From the NCBI GenBank assembly GCA_936450465.1, contig OW388305.1, forward strand, positions 57,340,625-57,404,624: DNA of 64,000 nucleotides, read 5' to 3'. This document shows, in pieces, positions 40,101 through 51,400 of the stretch (its first letter is position 1; every line of letters begins with the position of its first letter). A model generated the notes under the pieces. It was given only the letters and a program-made list of their open reading frames with translations, was not told where the DNA came from and did not search any database. A program made the position numbers and the translations under genes. Source of the DNA: Gibbula magus (lineage: Eukaryota; Mollusca; Gastropoda; Trochida; Trochidae).

Positions 40101-41636
40101 ATTTCAATCCTTTTTCATAAAAAGCATGAAGTCTATATTTTGCCTCCGTTTTCATCATCACGTTGGTAACTAGGAAGTTGTCTGCTACAGCATCTTCACG
40201 TGACCCTACCAAGCAACAGGGGAGGTAATGCTGAGAACATCATACCTATGACAGAAAGGCATTAACAAACCATGTTCGAAAACACTGAGCGGCAACGCAA
40301 AAACTACTTTTAAAATTTGTCTAATTTTTTTGCTATAAACTATACATGTAGTTCTCAAGAGTTTCCTTAACAAGTGAACAGATTTTACTTCCACTGTTTA
40401 CCGCTAACTTCATCGGGCTGTGTTTCAGCCGCTCACTTCACTACCAGTTCTACGTGTGGTACTTCCACACCCTCCACTATCTCGTCTGTGTCTCATCTCT
40501 CTCTCCCGTCTTCAGGTCAGGGTGAAATAAATATTTTTTTTATCAGATCAAATATTAAAAGTTTAAAGGGGCAGTAGCACGTTTTTTTGCTCAAATAAGT
40601 CAATGAAATGTATTTGAAAAATGATTTCACTAATAGTATAACACCCTACTCTCTTCGAAAAATAAAGTTGAAATGAGTGTACAGGGTTCCATAAAGCCAT
40701 GGGAATCATTTTTGTCATTGGAAATAATAAAATGTGTTCACAATAAAATGGCAGTCATGCAATTTTTGCTTTATCTGCAGCACCGTTATTACCACTACAG
40801 ATAATTGGTTTGTGTAGTAAGATGTTTTACCCTCTAAAGTGAATATAAATGACAAAAACTATCATAATAAAAATCAAAAATTTGAAAAAATAAAATTAGC
40901 AAACAACGTGCTACTGCCCCTTTAAACCCTTCAACAATATATGAAATATAATACAGACTTTCAGTCAATTTCAATTAACCATGACTTCAGATTAGAAATT
41001 AAAGTTGTTTTTTATTTAAATCAGATTAAATACATTGTACTAAGGCTTAAAAGAATGATCAAATTTTAAATACAAAATCAACAGTTTCAGTTACAAAATA
41101 CTTTCATGTGCATTGGCATTCAAAAACATACCAACAGAAAACGCTTTAGTGGGATCAAAGCTCACACTATACTGAGATGCTAGATAATACCCTATTGAAA
41201 AGTTTAAAGCAAGTGCTTGGATTTGAAGAATTATGCTCTTTACCAGGTAGTTGCAATAACTAAGAATTAATTAATTAAAATCTGTCCCAAAAAATTCTCA
41301 GAATGATTTAATGAATATTCATATTAGCATCTTTATATTTTTCATGACCTGATTTTTTCACTTTTTCGTAAAGAGTCATTATTGTAAGTCAATGAAAAAT
41401 CGACATGCGGAAATTCATCCTATTTCTTTCAACCTTAGAGTCTAATAGATTTGTTTGGAATATTTTTCAGAATTCTTGTTCTTGGATTAATCGAGTTGTG
41501 TTGGAACACGTATCCGTCTACGGTACTGAGCAGCGCCACCTTACACTGCTGTCACCTCGTGATGGCGCTTTCACTTCTCTCCAGTAGTATAGTTACCAAC
41601 TCGGAGGGAAGGCAAGATTCACGGAAAAAAGACTAG
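31167..41636 (+). CDS. ALG3: Dolichyl-P-Man:Man5GlcNAc2-PP-dolichol alpha-1,3-mannosyltransferase
   Basis: Nine exons: 31167-31317, 32760-32859, 33492-33639, 34516-34676, 34843-34963, 35779-35984, 37407-37471, 40380-40515, 41471-41636 (TAG). They join in frame to 417 residues, near the human length of about 438. ALG3 (GT58 family) is an ER multi-pass enzyme that transfers the first mannose from dolichyl-phosphate-mannose onto Man5GlcNAc2-PP-dolichol in N-glycan precursor synthesis. Diagnostic stretches: [122 protein letters not shown]. There are many hydrophobic segments. All introns are GT-AG except intron 7 (37472-40379), which is AT-AC of U12 type. Splicing there restores the family's LTPNQI motif. 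A basic tail ends the protein. Introns 2, 5, 7 and 8 carry transposons; none interrupts an exon. Confidence 0.97.
32945..33267 (+). mobile_element. tRNA-derived SINE, copy C (ALG3 intron 2)
   Basis: Nearly full-length: tRNA-like head, conserved body ending in GCGGCGGTAACCCCAACT, then a CACCT-repeat tail. It lies 85 bases downstream of the ALG3 exon 2 donor, same strand as the gene. Confidence 0.85.
34995..35338 (+). mobile_element. TTAA-flanked element family 1, copy 5 (ALG3 intron 5)
   Basis: TTAA precedes the left end; TTGA follows the right end (one change). It starts 31 bases after the ALG3 exon 5 boundary at 34963. Confidence 0.85.
36013..36150. repeat. Inverted-repeat sequence in ALG3 intron 6
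   Basis: GTCATATGACTTTTACGAAAC is mirrored by CACGAGTTTTGTAAAAGTCATATGGC as its complement, with a purine-rich spacer. Probably a small foldback element. Confidence 0.5.
37670..37890 (+). mobile_element. tRNA-derived SINE, copy D, internally deleted, with TSD
   Basis: Intact A and B boxes, with the central body between GGTAGTACAACCC and ACTCTTGAAAGCGG missing. Flanked by CTGCTTTGT at 37661-37669 and 37891-37899, a 9-bp target-site duplication. It lies in the ALG3 U12 intron. Confidence 0.85.
38059..39318 (-). mobile_element. 5'-truncated LINE insertion with poly(A) and 17-bp TSD
   Basis: GGCAATGTCATTGTAAT occurs at 38042-38058 and 39319-39335, identical on both sides. On the minus strand the element ends in an A run (38059-38079 read as T on plus) preceded by a roughly 115-base 3' UTR and a 361-codon open frame. 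These are the marks of target-primed reverse transcription with 5' truncation. The identical duplications and the open frame suggest a recent insertion. It lies antisense in the ALG3 U12 intron. Confidence 0.9.
38194..39279 (-). pseudogene. LINE reverse-transcriptase protein, C-terminal fragment with zinc-binding motif
   Basis: An open frame of 361 codons. Its centre has [25 protein letters not shown], here cited by its parts: CxxC (CSFC), [10 protein letters not shown] and VKNIW, matching the zinc-binding reverse-transcriptase C-terminal domain (zf-RVT type). Just before it, [20 protein letters not shown] is the usual leading helix of that domain. The catalytic reverse-transcriptase and endonuclease parts are absent through 5' truncation, so the copy cannot be autonomous. 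Clade not certain (L1/Tx1-like suggested by the domain and poly(A) tail). Confidence 0.8.
39677..40212 (-). pseudogene. Degenerate Tc1/mariner-type transposase
   Basis: Read on the minus strand: a helix-turn-helix-like piece ([16 protein letters not shown]), then [13 protein letters not shown] resembling the vMvWG..s segment, then [14 protein letters not shown] matching the QQDNAPxH region, and after a frame change [16 protein letters not shown] matching the DLNPIENLW signature of DDE/D Tc1-IS630 transposases. In-frame stops, a frameshift and a missing internal portion show a dead copy. It lies in the ALG3 U12 intron. Confidence 0.75.
40567..40921 (-). mobile_element. TTAA-flanked element family 1, copy 6 (ALG3 intron 8)
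   Basis: Perfect TTAA on both sides (40563-40566 and 40922-40925), with ends AGGGGCAGTAGCACG and CGTGCTACTGCCCCT. It begins 51 bases after the ALG3 exon 8 boundary at 40515. Confidence 0.88.
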
Positions 41637-41722
41637 AAAAAATGTGATTGCTGGAAAATCACCATGAAAACTTTGTGTGTTGTGTGAATGTTTTTATTGT
41701 GGATGGTTTGTGGATTTATGGA

Positions 41723-41728
41723 AATAAA
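41723..41728 (+). terminator. Polyadenylation signal of ALG3
   Basis: AATAAA lies 87 bases after the ALG3 stop codon and is followed by an A-rich then T/GT-rich stretch, as expected for a short 3' UTR. Confidence 0.6.
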
Positions 41729-42274
41729 AAATTAAAAACAAAAAATTATTTGTAAGACTTTTTGTTTTTTTTCTTTTTAGTTCAAAGTAATTATAAATTT
41801 AATTATGTAAAATAATGTAATTAGAAACTTTGCTCAGTACTACGATAATTTCAAGGCAATGTTCTAGTTGCAAAACCCATTCTAAAATCTATTTATTTTG
41901 AACTTTGTAGTAATTTCAATCATTAAATGAACATTCAAAATGTTTATTGTTCATGCTTCTGAATTTACAATTGAGAAAGAATAAAAATATAGATATTATA
42001 GATTCATGAAATCCCATTTCGATACGAACCAAGAAACTGTCAATCAATGTCGCTTCTTATGAAAACGAGCACCTGCTGTTTTGCATACTTACCTCCCTTG
42101 ACACAAAACTCTGCAAGTTTGAGTTTTCTTAATTCTGTCTCAAATAAATTTATCATTTAAGCTATTAACTTCAGAAATTTATACTATGAATTTTAGTTAA
42201 ATTCAAGTTGTTTGGTTCTTCTGGTATTAAATTTTACACGAAATAACAACATCCCGAAAATCCAGATGGCGCTA

Positions 42275-42323
42275 CTTCCTGTGACGTCATACAACAACAA
42301 GGGTTTGTTTGAAAATGGCTGCC
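42275..42323 (+). promoter_or_regulatory. ETS/CRE composite and YY1-like promoter motifs
   Basis: CTTCCTG (ETS site, reverse orientation) at 42275-42281 abuts TGACGTCA (CRE) at 42282-42289. GAAAATGGCTGC (YY1-like) follows near 42311-42322. This set, 130-180 bases upstream of the ATG at 42454, is typical of TATA-less animal promoters and supports a new transcription start here, just downstream of ALG3. Confidence 0.45.
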
Positions 42324-42453
42324 TCCATGGACTAGAGAGCCGTTCGATAAAGTCGGTGCAGCAAAATGTCAAAAATTCAATTGGAATATTTTTCCTGACG
42401 ATGTTCAATGATGAAATAACCTGATTGGAAGTAGCAGTTAGTGCATTTTAGCA

Positions 42454-45400
42454 ATGGCAGGCGTGGGAAAGGAGAGAATGACGGTGAGTGATTTATTAAT
42501 GGAGCGTGACAGAAGAATGCTTGTCCGGTCTTGCACTGAAAGTGAAGACAGCTTTTGTCAATTTCTTTTGAGTCATCGTTGTCAAACTCTTTTGCGTTTT
42601 ACCGTATATGGAATAACAAGAACGCATTTTACGTTGATTATATAGAGTCTATTTCTCTAAATGGTTATTTTATAAATAATGTATTAATAATAAAACAATT
42701 ATGAAAAAATAAAATCGTGTCCCTACGTTTGGAAAATGTTTTGAATGTTATTCAATCAACAACAAAAATTAAAACTTGAAAATTGTTTTCAAATATCTGA
42801 TTATTATTTTAATTTATCACTGTATTTAAATAGTCATCATTTCATTTGATAATTTGGGACATTTGGGGGTAAAATAAGATAGAACAAATGTAAAAAAAAT
42901 ACATTATATTTAGGACCATATTGTCCACAATAATACACATTCTTGTACTTAAAACGTTAAAGAATGTGTTCTTTTACAGATAATGTGATCCGAAATACAA
43001 CATTTGTTCACAATCTAAAAATCTACGTTTTTATTCCCCACTTCTTTAATAACATCAATCCCGTAAAATACAAAACAAATACAATTGTTACATTCAATTT
43101 ACTATCCCTTGAATGGAACTGAATATTTTTAAACAAATATATGGCCATATTTGATATTTTATAGTGTAAAAATACTGGTAATGGTAAACTTGCTTTCTCA
43201 TTCAATGTAGACTCTTGATAAGTAGACAAAAGTCAACTGCACCCCTAGTCCCAGAAGAGAAAGTGAGTCATGCATATTACAGAAGCTCTTTTGTTGGTTT
43301 GATTACACAAGGATTATTTTCAAAGAATCGTTTGCATTGCATTTGTTTTGAATAACTCTGTTACCAATTACATAGTGTAGAAAGAAAATATTGTTTATCT
43401 CCCAAGACAAATAAATATTGATTTTGCAAAAGTATAGGTATCCTTTTAGCTGTCATGGTATATTTACTTGCTTATTTATGAGTATGTTACAAACCAAGGT
43501 TTTAGAAATATTTGACAAAAAGCTAAAGCGTGTTACAACATAGTGAAAAACTTATTTGCTATTGACATTTAGACATTGATCTTCAAGTTATTTTTTTTTT
43601 TCAAATCAAACACATTTATGCTGATGTAACATTGTATGCAAATGCCTGACAAAATTCAGTATTGAATTCTTAACACATTCTACTGACAGATAAAGTGAAC
43701 ATTTTTTTGAGTTGGTAAGAAAAGTGAAAACAAATCCTCACAACAAATAACAAAATCTTAAGAGATTACTCATTGATTAAGGTTTGGGTGCAATGCTACA
43801 CTGAATTTCAGCGGAGTACCACCCATGGTTCGCTAGTTCCAGCCGCTGCTGGCAGGTTTCACCGCAGTGCATAGCCACATGGCGTTGCGGGCTTTCTCCC
43901 TGCCATAATACTAGCAGCCGCGATATAAGTGAAATACTCTTGAAAGCGTTGTTACACCCCAACTCACCTCATTGATTAATTTAAAGAATACATAATTTCT
44001 GAACAGACTAAATGTAAAAAGATTCTTTACCATGTTTTACACAGTGTTCTGACTGCCATTTATTGACATTGAATAACATTACAGAGAGGGACAAGTGTAT
44101 TAACCTCCAACTTTCTCTGCAGTTTAACTCATGCAATATCTAAACTATACCGATGTTTTATATATTCATGCTTTTTAGATCCACATACTTGATTCTCTTT
44201 AAAAGGACACAATTCTGGCTGTGTCCAACATTGACAAGTATGCTTCACAGCATTTAACATAGAGAGAGGCTTCTACAAGGGTAGGGGACCCGATAGCGCA
44301 GTGGTTAGCGCGTTCGGCTTCAGATCAAGAGGTCAAATCCTGCCAGGGTCACTTTTGTCTGCAGTAGAGAACTATATGCAGTAAGGTTTGAGTGCAATGT
44401 TACACTGAATTTCAGTGCAATATCGACCATGGTTCACTAGTTCAAGCCGTTGCTCGCAGGTTTCACCGCAATACATAGCCACGTGGCTTTGCAGACTTTC
44501 TCCCTGCAATAATACTAGCAGTCTTGATATAAGTGAAATACTCTTGACAGCGGCGTTCAACCCTAACTCACCTTGCGGCTTGCCTCTACCAGGGTTTGTG
44601 GGGAAAACACAGCAAATTCCCAGCATTGATCCTTGTCAGGTTAACTAATGATCATGTTCTGGATAGAGTCAGCACAATACAAAACTGATTTTCAAACACA
44701 CTTTTAACACAGTCTCGTTTCATTCACCTTCTTTTATAGGTTAACAAGATACCTAGACTACATAATACACATGTCAATATGTTATTGTCAATGTCTGATC
44801 ATTATATCAACAAAAATTATAATACAAATTTGATGATGCATTTTTGCACAGTCTATCCCAAACTTTATCATCATTCACAGCATTCACTCTAAAATAATAA
44901 AAATATCAAATATATATATGTTTCAATGACAAACATGTCTCATGCATGTATAGTAGACAACAATTATGGCTCTATCTCACGTATGTACTCGTTATTAGAC
45001 CTATTAAGTGCTATAGAAGCAATTATGTCTTCCTTTCTACTTTATTAAAGTTTCCAAAATTATGTTTGACTAAATGGCTGCAGCAAGCCAGATCCATTGT
45101 TCGGTTTTCGATCATGACCATGGCTTTGAATGGTTGTATTTTCGTTATACTGAACTGATTGACCTTAAACTGATTATTTTTGGTTAAAGTTAATAATTCT
45201 CAATTAAATTACACAAATTATAACATTGGACATATTTGTGACCTCACCAACATGATTATGTCCCTTTAACACAGTCATGTTCTGGATAAAGTCACCATGA
45301 TATAAAACTGTTTTTAAACCAAAAATGTCCCTGCAGCATTATTCATTCATTCAAACAAAAATGACAGGCTTTTAACACAGTCCCGTGACACACAGAATCA

Positions 45401-48400
45401 CCATTATCCCAGGTACTATTTGTGAAACACATACTGATATTGGTTATTGACATTGTACATTGACATGCTATTGACAACACACTGTCATGCCTCATTGGTC
45501 AGGGTTATTTACGACAGGGTAATACACACCGATATTGCCCACAGTAGATATTATGGAAATCTTATCACACGGGTGTTGTCTGCAAGGAATCTCAGTGTGG
45601 GGTAAGAGGCCCTTATTAACAGAGCTCTATCAGATCATTATCAGACCAAGGACTTCACTCACAGAATAATAGTTTTAAATGTCATCTTGAGATCTTTGAC
45701 AAAATAGGAATCTGAATGCACTATCTAGTTTTGATCTCATTTGCTTAAGTGATTTGCTTATTGGCTCGTATAACATCCCATCTTATGACGACTATGAAAA
45801 ACTATACTGTGAACTTTCTGATAATGTTTGGAAAATCAAATGTTTTGCTTGGAGAATTTTTTTTAGATGTTATCTGCAGATCAGTTTTTGATTCTGCTAA
45901 TTATACTTATACAGTCAAATAACTTACGGCAATGCAATTGTTAGATTTGTTGACTAGAAGGTAAATGTGGAACACACTCAGCTTTTATCTAAAACATTTC
46001 AGATATATACAATAAATAGACAAACAAATGCAGTGGCAAATTTAGATTGGGTTCGAGTGCTTTGATAGAAAAGTATTTTAGACGTGTTCCGAAGATCTTC
46101 CCGTGGAAACATAAATTACTGAATGCACTTTTTAATTTTGATTGCACTAGCTACATGCATGAACAAGTCAAATAACATATTCAATCAACAAGTCAATCTT
46201 TAAAAGGATGTGGACAAAAAAGAAGTATAGAAGTTTTTAAAATGTCAAATATTATTCCCTGCTGCACTCTGATGTTTTGATAGTCAATTGATGTTTCCAA
46301 ATAAAAAATATTTCAAAATTGATAAGCTTTTCAAAATGACTTTAAGGGTAATATATATAGAGTCACAATAAAACATCAGATGGGAAAACATGTTTGATAT
46401 GAGAAAGAAATAAAGTGACAAATGCTGCGCAAAAAGTATATCAATATTCAAGAGAAATGAAAATAGGTCTCAGTATTTTTTAAATCTGACATTCAAGAGT
46501 TCACTTGAGTTGCTGAGAGGCCATGGCTGACGATGGTTTTTACCAGCACTAAATTGGAAGAGGGAATTCATTCCACTTGAAACCTCCTGAGATGTTATTG
46601 ATTAAGATTTTGACAGTTTGACAATCACAGTTTGAATTATTTGTTTAAAAAGTACCTGAACAATTGTCTGAGCGCAAACCCTCTATTTGAAATAGGTGTT
46701 GAAACATACATATGACTCAAGACTCCAGAGTGGTTGTCAGTTCACTTGAGGGGAGAGGGCGGGGAGTGTTCAGGATTTTCATTTATAATGGGTACATTGA
46801 TGACTAACAACCCCACAACAAACACTCCCAAACAATGCATGTAGTTCACTTGAGGGGAGGGGGGTGGGGAGTGTTCAGGATTTTCATTTATAATGGGTAC
46901 ATTCATGACTAACAACCCCCACAACAAACACTCCCAAACAATGCATGTAGTTCACTTGGACCTCTCTTGGTATATCTGCACTCTCTGGGTCCATCAACGC
47001 ATGCCTGAATGCAATATTCCATCCATGGTTTACAGGACTTTCATTTGGAATGGCACCTCCTCATCATTAACTAACAACCCCCTGATCCCCCCCAAAATAC
47101 CCAAATCATTCCTGAGCAGTGCATTTGGGTGAGTGATTTGGAGTTTAACACCGTTTTCAAGAGTATTTCACTTATATCGCGGCTGCTAGTATTATGGCAG
47201 GGAGAAAGCCCGCAACGCCATGTGGCTATGCACTGCGTTGAAACCTGCAAAGCATCGGCTGGAACTAGCTAACCATGGGTGGTACTACGCTGAAATTCAG
47301 TGTAGCATTGCACCCAAACCTTACTGCGTGTAGAACAGTTCTCTACTGCAGACAAAGTTGCCGTGCCCCTGGCGGGAATTGAACCCTGGACCTCTTGATC
47401 CGAAGCTGAACGCGCTAACCACTGCGCTATCCCGCCCCCCGTGCATTTGGAACCCTCATCCAAGGATGTGTGCACTCCCACAGCCCTCTGGATCCAAAGT
47501 TGAGGGTTCATTCTAAAGGCCCAGTCCACCACATGCTGTTATCCGTATCACCCTAGTCTATCAAGTACACAACAATCACGCTCCATATGTTAGGGGAACT
47601 ACAAACAATTAACTCCAAATCGGTGCTCATTAACCACAGACCCTGATAATTGCAGTCATTGATTTTCTCAGTCCGACTCCATTCACGTGCATCAGGGGAG
47701 ATAATTACAATATTGACGTAAACGTAAACCAATTGCCTGTAATCCCATCCAATCAGTGATATCACGCAGTATCTTATCAGTGAGGTCCTTACCTGGCACT
47801 AAGCAAGTGACCATACATTCTCTTTGTGGTTGTAAGCCTCATATAAGTCTTGTAGATTTGTGAGGGTAGATATGGTCTAGGATAGGGTTGGTATCTTGGA
47901 GGTTGTTTTGGAGATCTGAGATATAGACAGGCATTTGACCTCTGAAGTGAATTTGTTGAAAGGTTCTTTTCTTTGTATTTTATATGTTAATATTGAAAAG
48001 AAACGAGTAGTATCTTTAACACGATGATTCTTTAATGATTTCCATCTGGTTGATACTGAATCAACGTGTCCATGAATTTTGATAAGGAATCTCAATTTTT
48101 TTAGCTACCATGAATGAATGAATACCTTTGGCAAAGAATTTGTTGAAAGGACAAACTGATTTATGAGTGATAACTTGGGCTGCATATTGTGACAGAAAAT
48201 TTATTTTAATACATTACGTTATCGCTGAGAATTAATTTGTTTTAAGGGTGAAAAATATTTGTTAGTTATTATTGTCAAAAGGAAGAAAAGAGTTTGTTCT
48301 GTAATGGAGAATGCATGAGGAGCTGTGGATTCGTTAAAAATAATCAACGAGCCCCGAAACAATCCTAAGGTTTCTAACAGCGTCTTGTGGCCTAATGGTT

Positions 48401-51400
48401 AGAAGCGCTGACTACCAAGCGAAGGGTTGCATGTTCAAATCCAGGTTCATGCATTACAAAAATTAACTTGTCTAGTTGATAGATATTTTAAGATCCTATT
48501 CATGTACACTAAGACAAAATACATCAGTCTCGAAAAATGTACTCGATTAGCCATTACTGAAAATGTCTAAGCCTAACACCCCTCCTGACTGGGACAGTCA
48601 ATGAACAGTTGATTCCTAAATAATAATCAACTGAAAACACAATAGAGTGACGTCATGACCAAGGATTAATAATTAGCAAATTAATGACGAGTGAAACTGA
48701 CAGTATTCCTGGGGAAATTTGCCCACCCTTTTGGCTTGATGTCACTTAATCCCTGCATCTTTAATAGAAAGCCAAAATTTAACTAAAACTGGTCACTACC
48801 ACCAGTAAAACCCCAATTTCTACCTCCCAATGTTCAAAATAGCCGTCTGACCGCCAGTTTGTTTGGTTTGTTTTCTATGGGACCAATTGCAAAATTTGAC
48901 AACAAGCCCAGTCTAACTATATATATATGTATGTGTGTGTGTACTGGAGAAAATAGTTAGGGATATTTTGAAATTTTAAAATTGTGAGAAATTATATATT
49001 GTCATTGCCACCATAAAAAATAAACTATACTCTAACTTATTTTGTCCAGTATATAGAACTATGTTGCTTTACCTTGCCTTACATTATGTTTTTATTTATG
49101 GTATCTCTAAGTATTGCAGGGCCTGTAACCTTTCAAACCAAAACCCTCACTCCCAGTAAAGACTCACAGTATTCCGTACCCAGCTTTCACCAGTGAATCA
49201 CACAGCCTTGCTTATGCTTGCTAATCCCACAGGTTTGAGATCTCTCTCCACTGTACTGTTTCCAGGTTCCCCCAGACACTCTCGTCACTCAAGTTGCGCT
49301 CTCCAGCAAAGGATTATGGGAATATTTAGCTCCATGCACTTTCAATCGAGAGAGTTTTGAGAGATTTTGGATTGTGTCAGTTGTAAATCCCGTCCGAGGT
49401 ATTTGGAATGCAAACTGAACCGAGCTACCTTTACTTTAGTGGAGGGGAAACTTGAACCGGTGCAGTCCTGGAATAAATGATAGGTGACGTGTTAGGCAGT
49501 TAGTCTTTGTGTGAATATGCATGTCCATTTGATTTTAGGACAATAGTATAAGGTAATTGACAAATAACGTATTTAGTAATGGCGTGGCATCTATACAAAA
49601 TCATTATAGTTACATGGTTTGTAGAATTCGTTTCTTTAATAGGTTGTTACAAAGAGAAACTCACTCAAGTGACTTCCGATATCAAATATATAACATCACA
49701 AATTGTGAGTCACGGATATTAGACTTTATTGAGTGTTGATACATTTTATATCAGAAGACACGATGGTGAGATTCTGTTTATCATTCTTCATTACGTTAAA
49801 TGAAAACAGCATGTCTCTGACCACAGCGCTACTACCCTGTTCTCCCGGGGCAAGACAAACAGACATCTTGAAAACATGGCTTTTAGATGGGAGAGATCCA
49901 ACTCAGATGAAAATTCATACCAGAGACTGTCAGACAGTCAGAAAAGGTTTTATGAAGGTTTTTGACACTACACTTAAAATAATATAGATATATGTAATGT
50001 ATGACCATTGAACATCTTGCAAAGTTGGGGGTGGGCTATAACTCAGGATTAACCCCAACCAGTACAACCCTCTGAAAAGTGGTGGTGGTCTAAGGCTTGA
50101 GTATGATCTTATACCCGTGAGACTATTACAGTTCCAGTGCCGTGATGTCATAGCACTGTGACATCGTCATGTTCATGACATCATGGTATTGTGAGTCATT
50201 ACTTGATGAGGCAAATGCATTTGGATGTCATGTGGTTGACTGTGTCACCGGGTGACAAGACATTGTGTAAAATCTACTGTCAGAACAGTATATGTTACCA
50301 CTGAATACAATAGAATGTTTAAACTACTGACACACACCATTTCAATATATAGAATGAAACCTAGCCGAGATCGTTCCTTATTTGCACACAAGACATGTCC
50401 GTTATTTATGTTTCGGTACAATGTTAACAGTGACTTTCCTATGTAAATAAGGGGTGCTTTCTTCAGTTCTATCACACCATAAACATTACCGCGGTAGGCA
50501 TGAAACGTCTTACAGACTTCGAACTTCAAGAGGCAATATTTCACCCCTCGTAGACAGAATAAACCGCGGGACTGAGTGTATGGATTGTTTGGGTAACCGA
50601 GGGCTTCTTAAATATGCTGACATTTATTTTGTGTGTTACGACCCCTGACTGAAATCTTGTTTGAATAACTCACCTAGCTTTAGATTAACTTCTGTACCAC
50701 TGCTTTCATTCAATAAAGGGTTGTAAAGATCCTTGTTTGGAATAATATATCTGTTTTGATTTACTTTCGACTGACAGCTTCTTTCAAAAGTGTTCAATAT
50801 GTGGCTGTAAGGTTCATACCCTCAATTCAATTGTTCATACAAAGGACACTCCATTGATCTCCTTCTGCTATTTTGAAACATTTTTATACCCCCGCTACGA
50901 AGTAAGTCTTTCCATCCGTCCGTCCGTCCGTCCGTCTGGTCAATTTTCTCAAAAAACGTCAAAGGTACATCAACCAAACTTTGTACAGTTGTTAACCATG
51001 TTCTTCCCATTGCGCACAGACAATTTTCAATTTTCTGAGATTTAAATTTTTTGTCGTTTCCATTGAAACGTCACTTTTTGGTCTTAGTTTTATTGTGTTC
51101 AATGGGGACAAGTTTTCTCGGATACCGTTCAACCTAGGTCAATGAAATTTTGGTTGTGAGTACTCATGACCATACTCTTTATCAAGTTCGAAAACCAGTT
51201 CCGAAATATTATTTTTTACGGAGTTATGGCCCTTGAATCCGAAATTGAACTTTGTACCAAAAGAACTGTGAATGAAAATTACATTTAGGTACTGATGATA
51301 CTCTTCATTGAGTTCACAGTCCAGTTCCGAAATATAATTTTTTACGGAGATATGAAGCCCTTGAATCTGTAATTGAACTTGGTACAAATTACCGTTGTGA

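Larger units (their letters stand above)
37472..40379 (+). other. U12-type AT-AC intron (ALG3 intron 7)
   Basis: The 5' splice site reads C|ATATCCTTTT, the U12-class consensus. The 3' end has TTCCTTAAC at 40363-40371, the U12 branch-site consensus, with the AC terminus at 40378-40379, about 10 bases after the branch adenosine. There is no usable GT donor at the end of exon 7. Joining 37471 to 40380 gives AAT-CAG-ATT, that is the Asn-Gln-Ile expected in ALG3. Length 2,908 bases. The intron holds a SINE (37670-37890), a LINE (38059-39318) and a transposase fossil (39677-40212). Confidence 0.9.
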
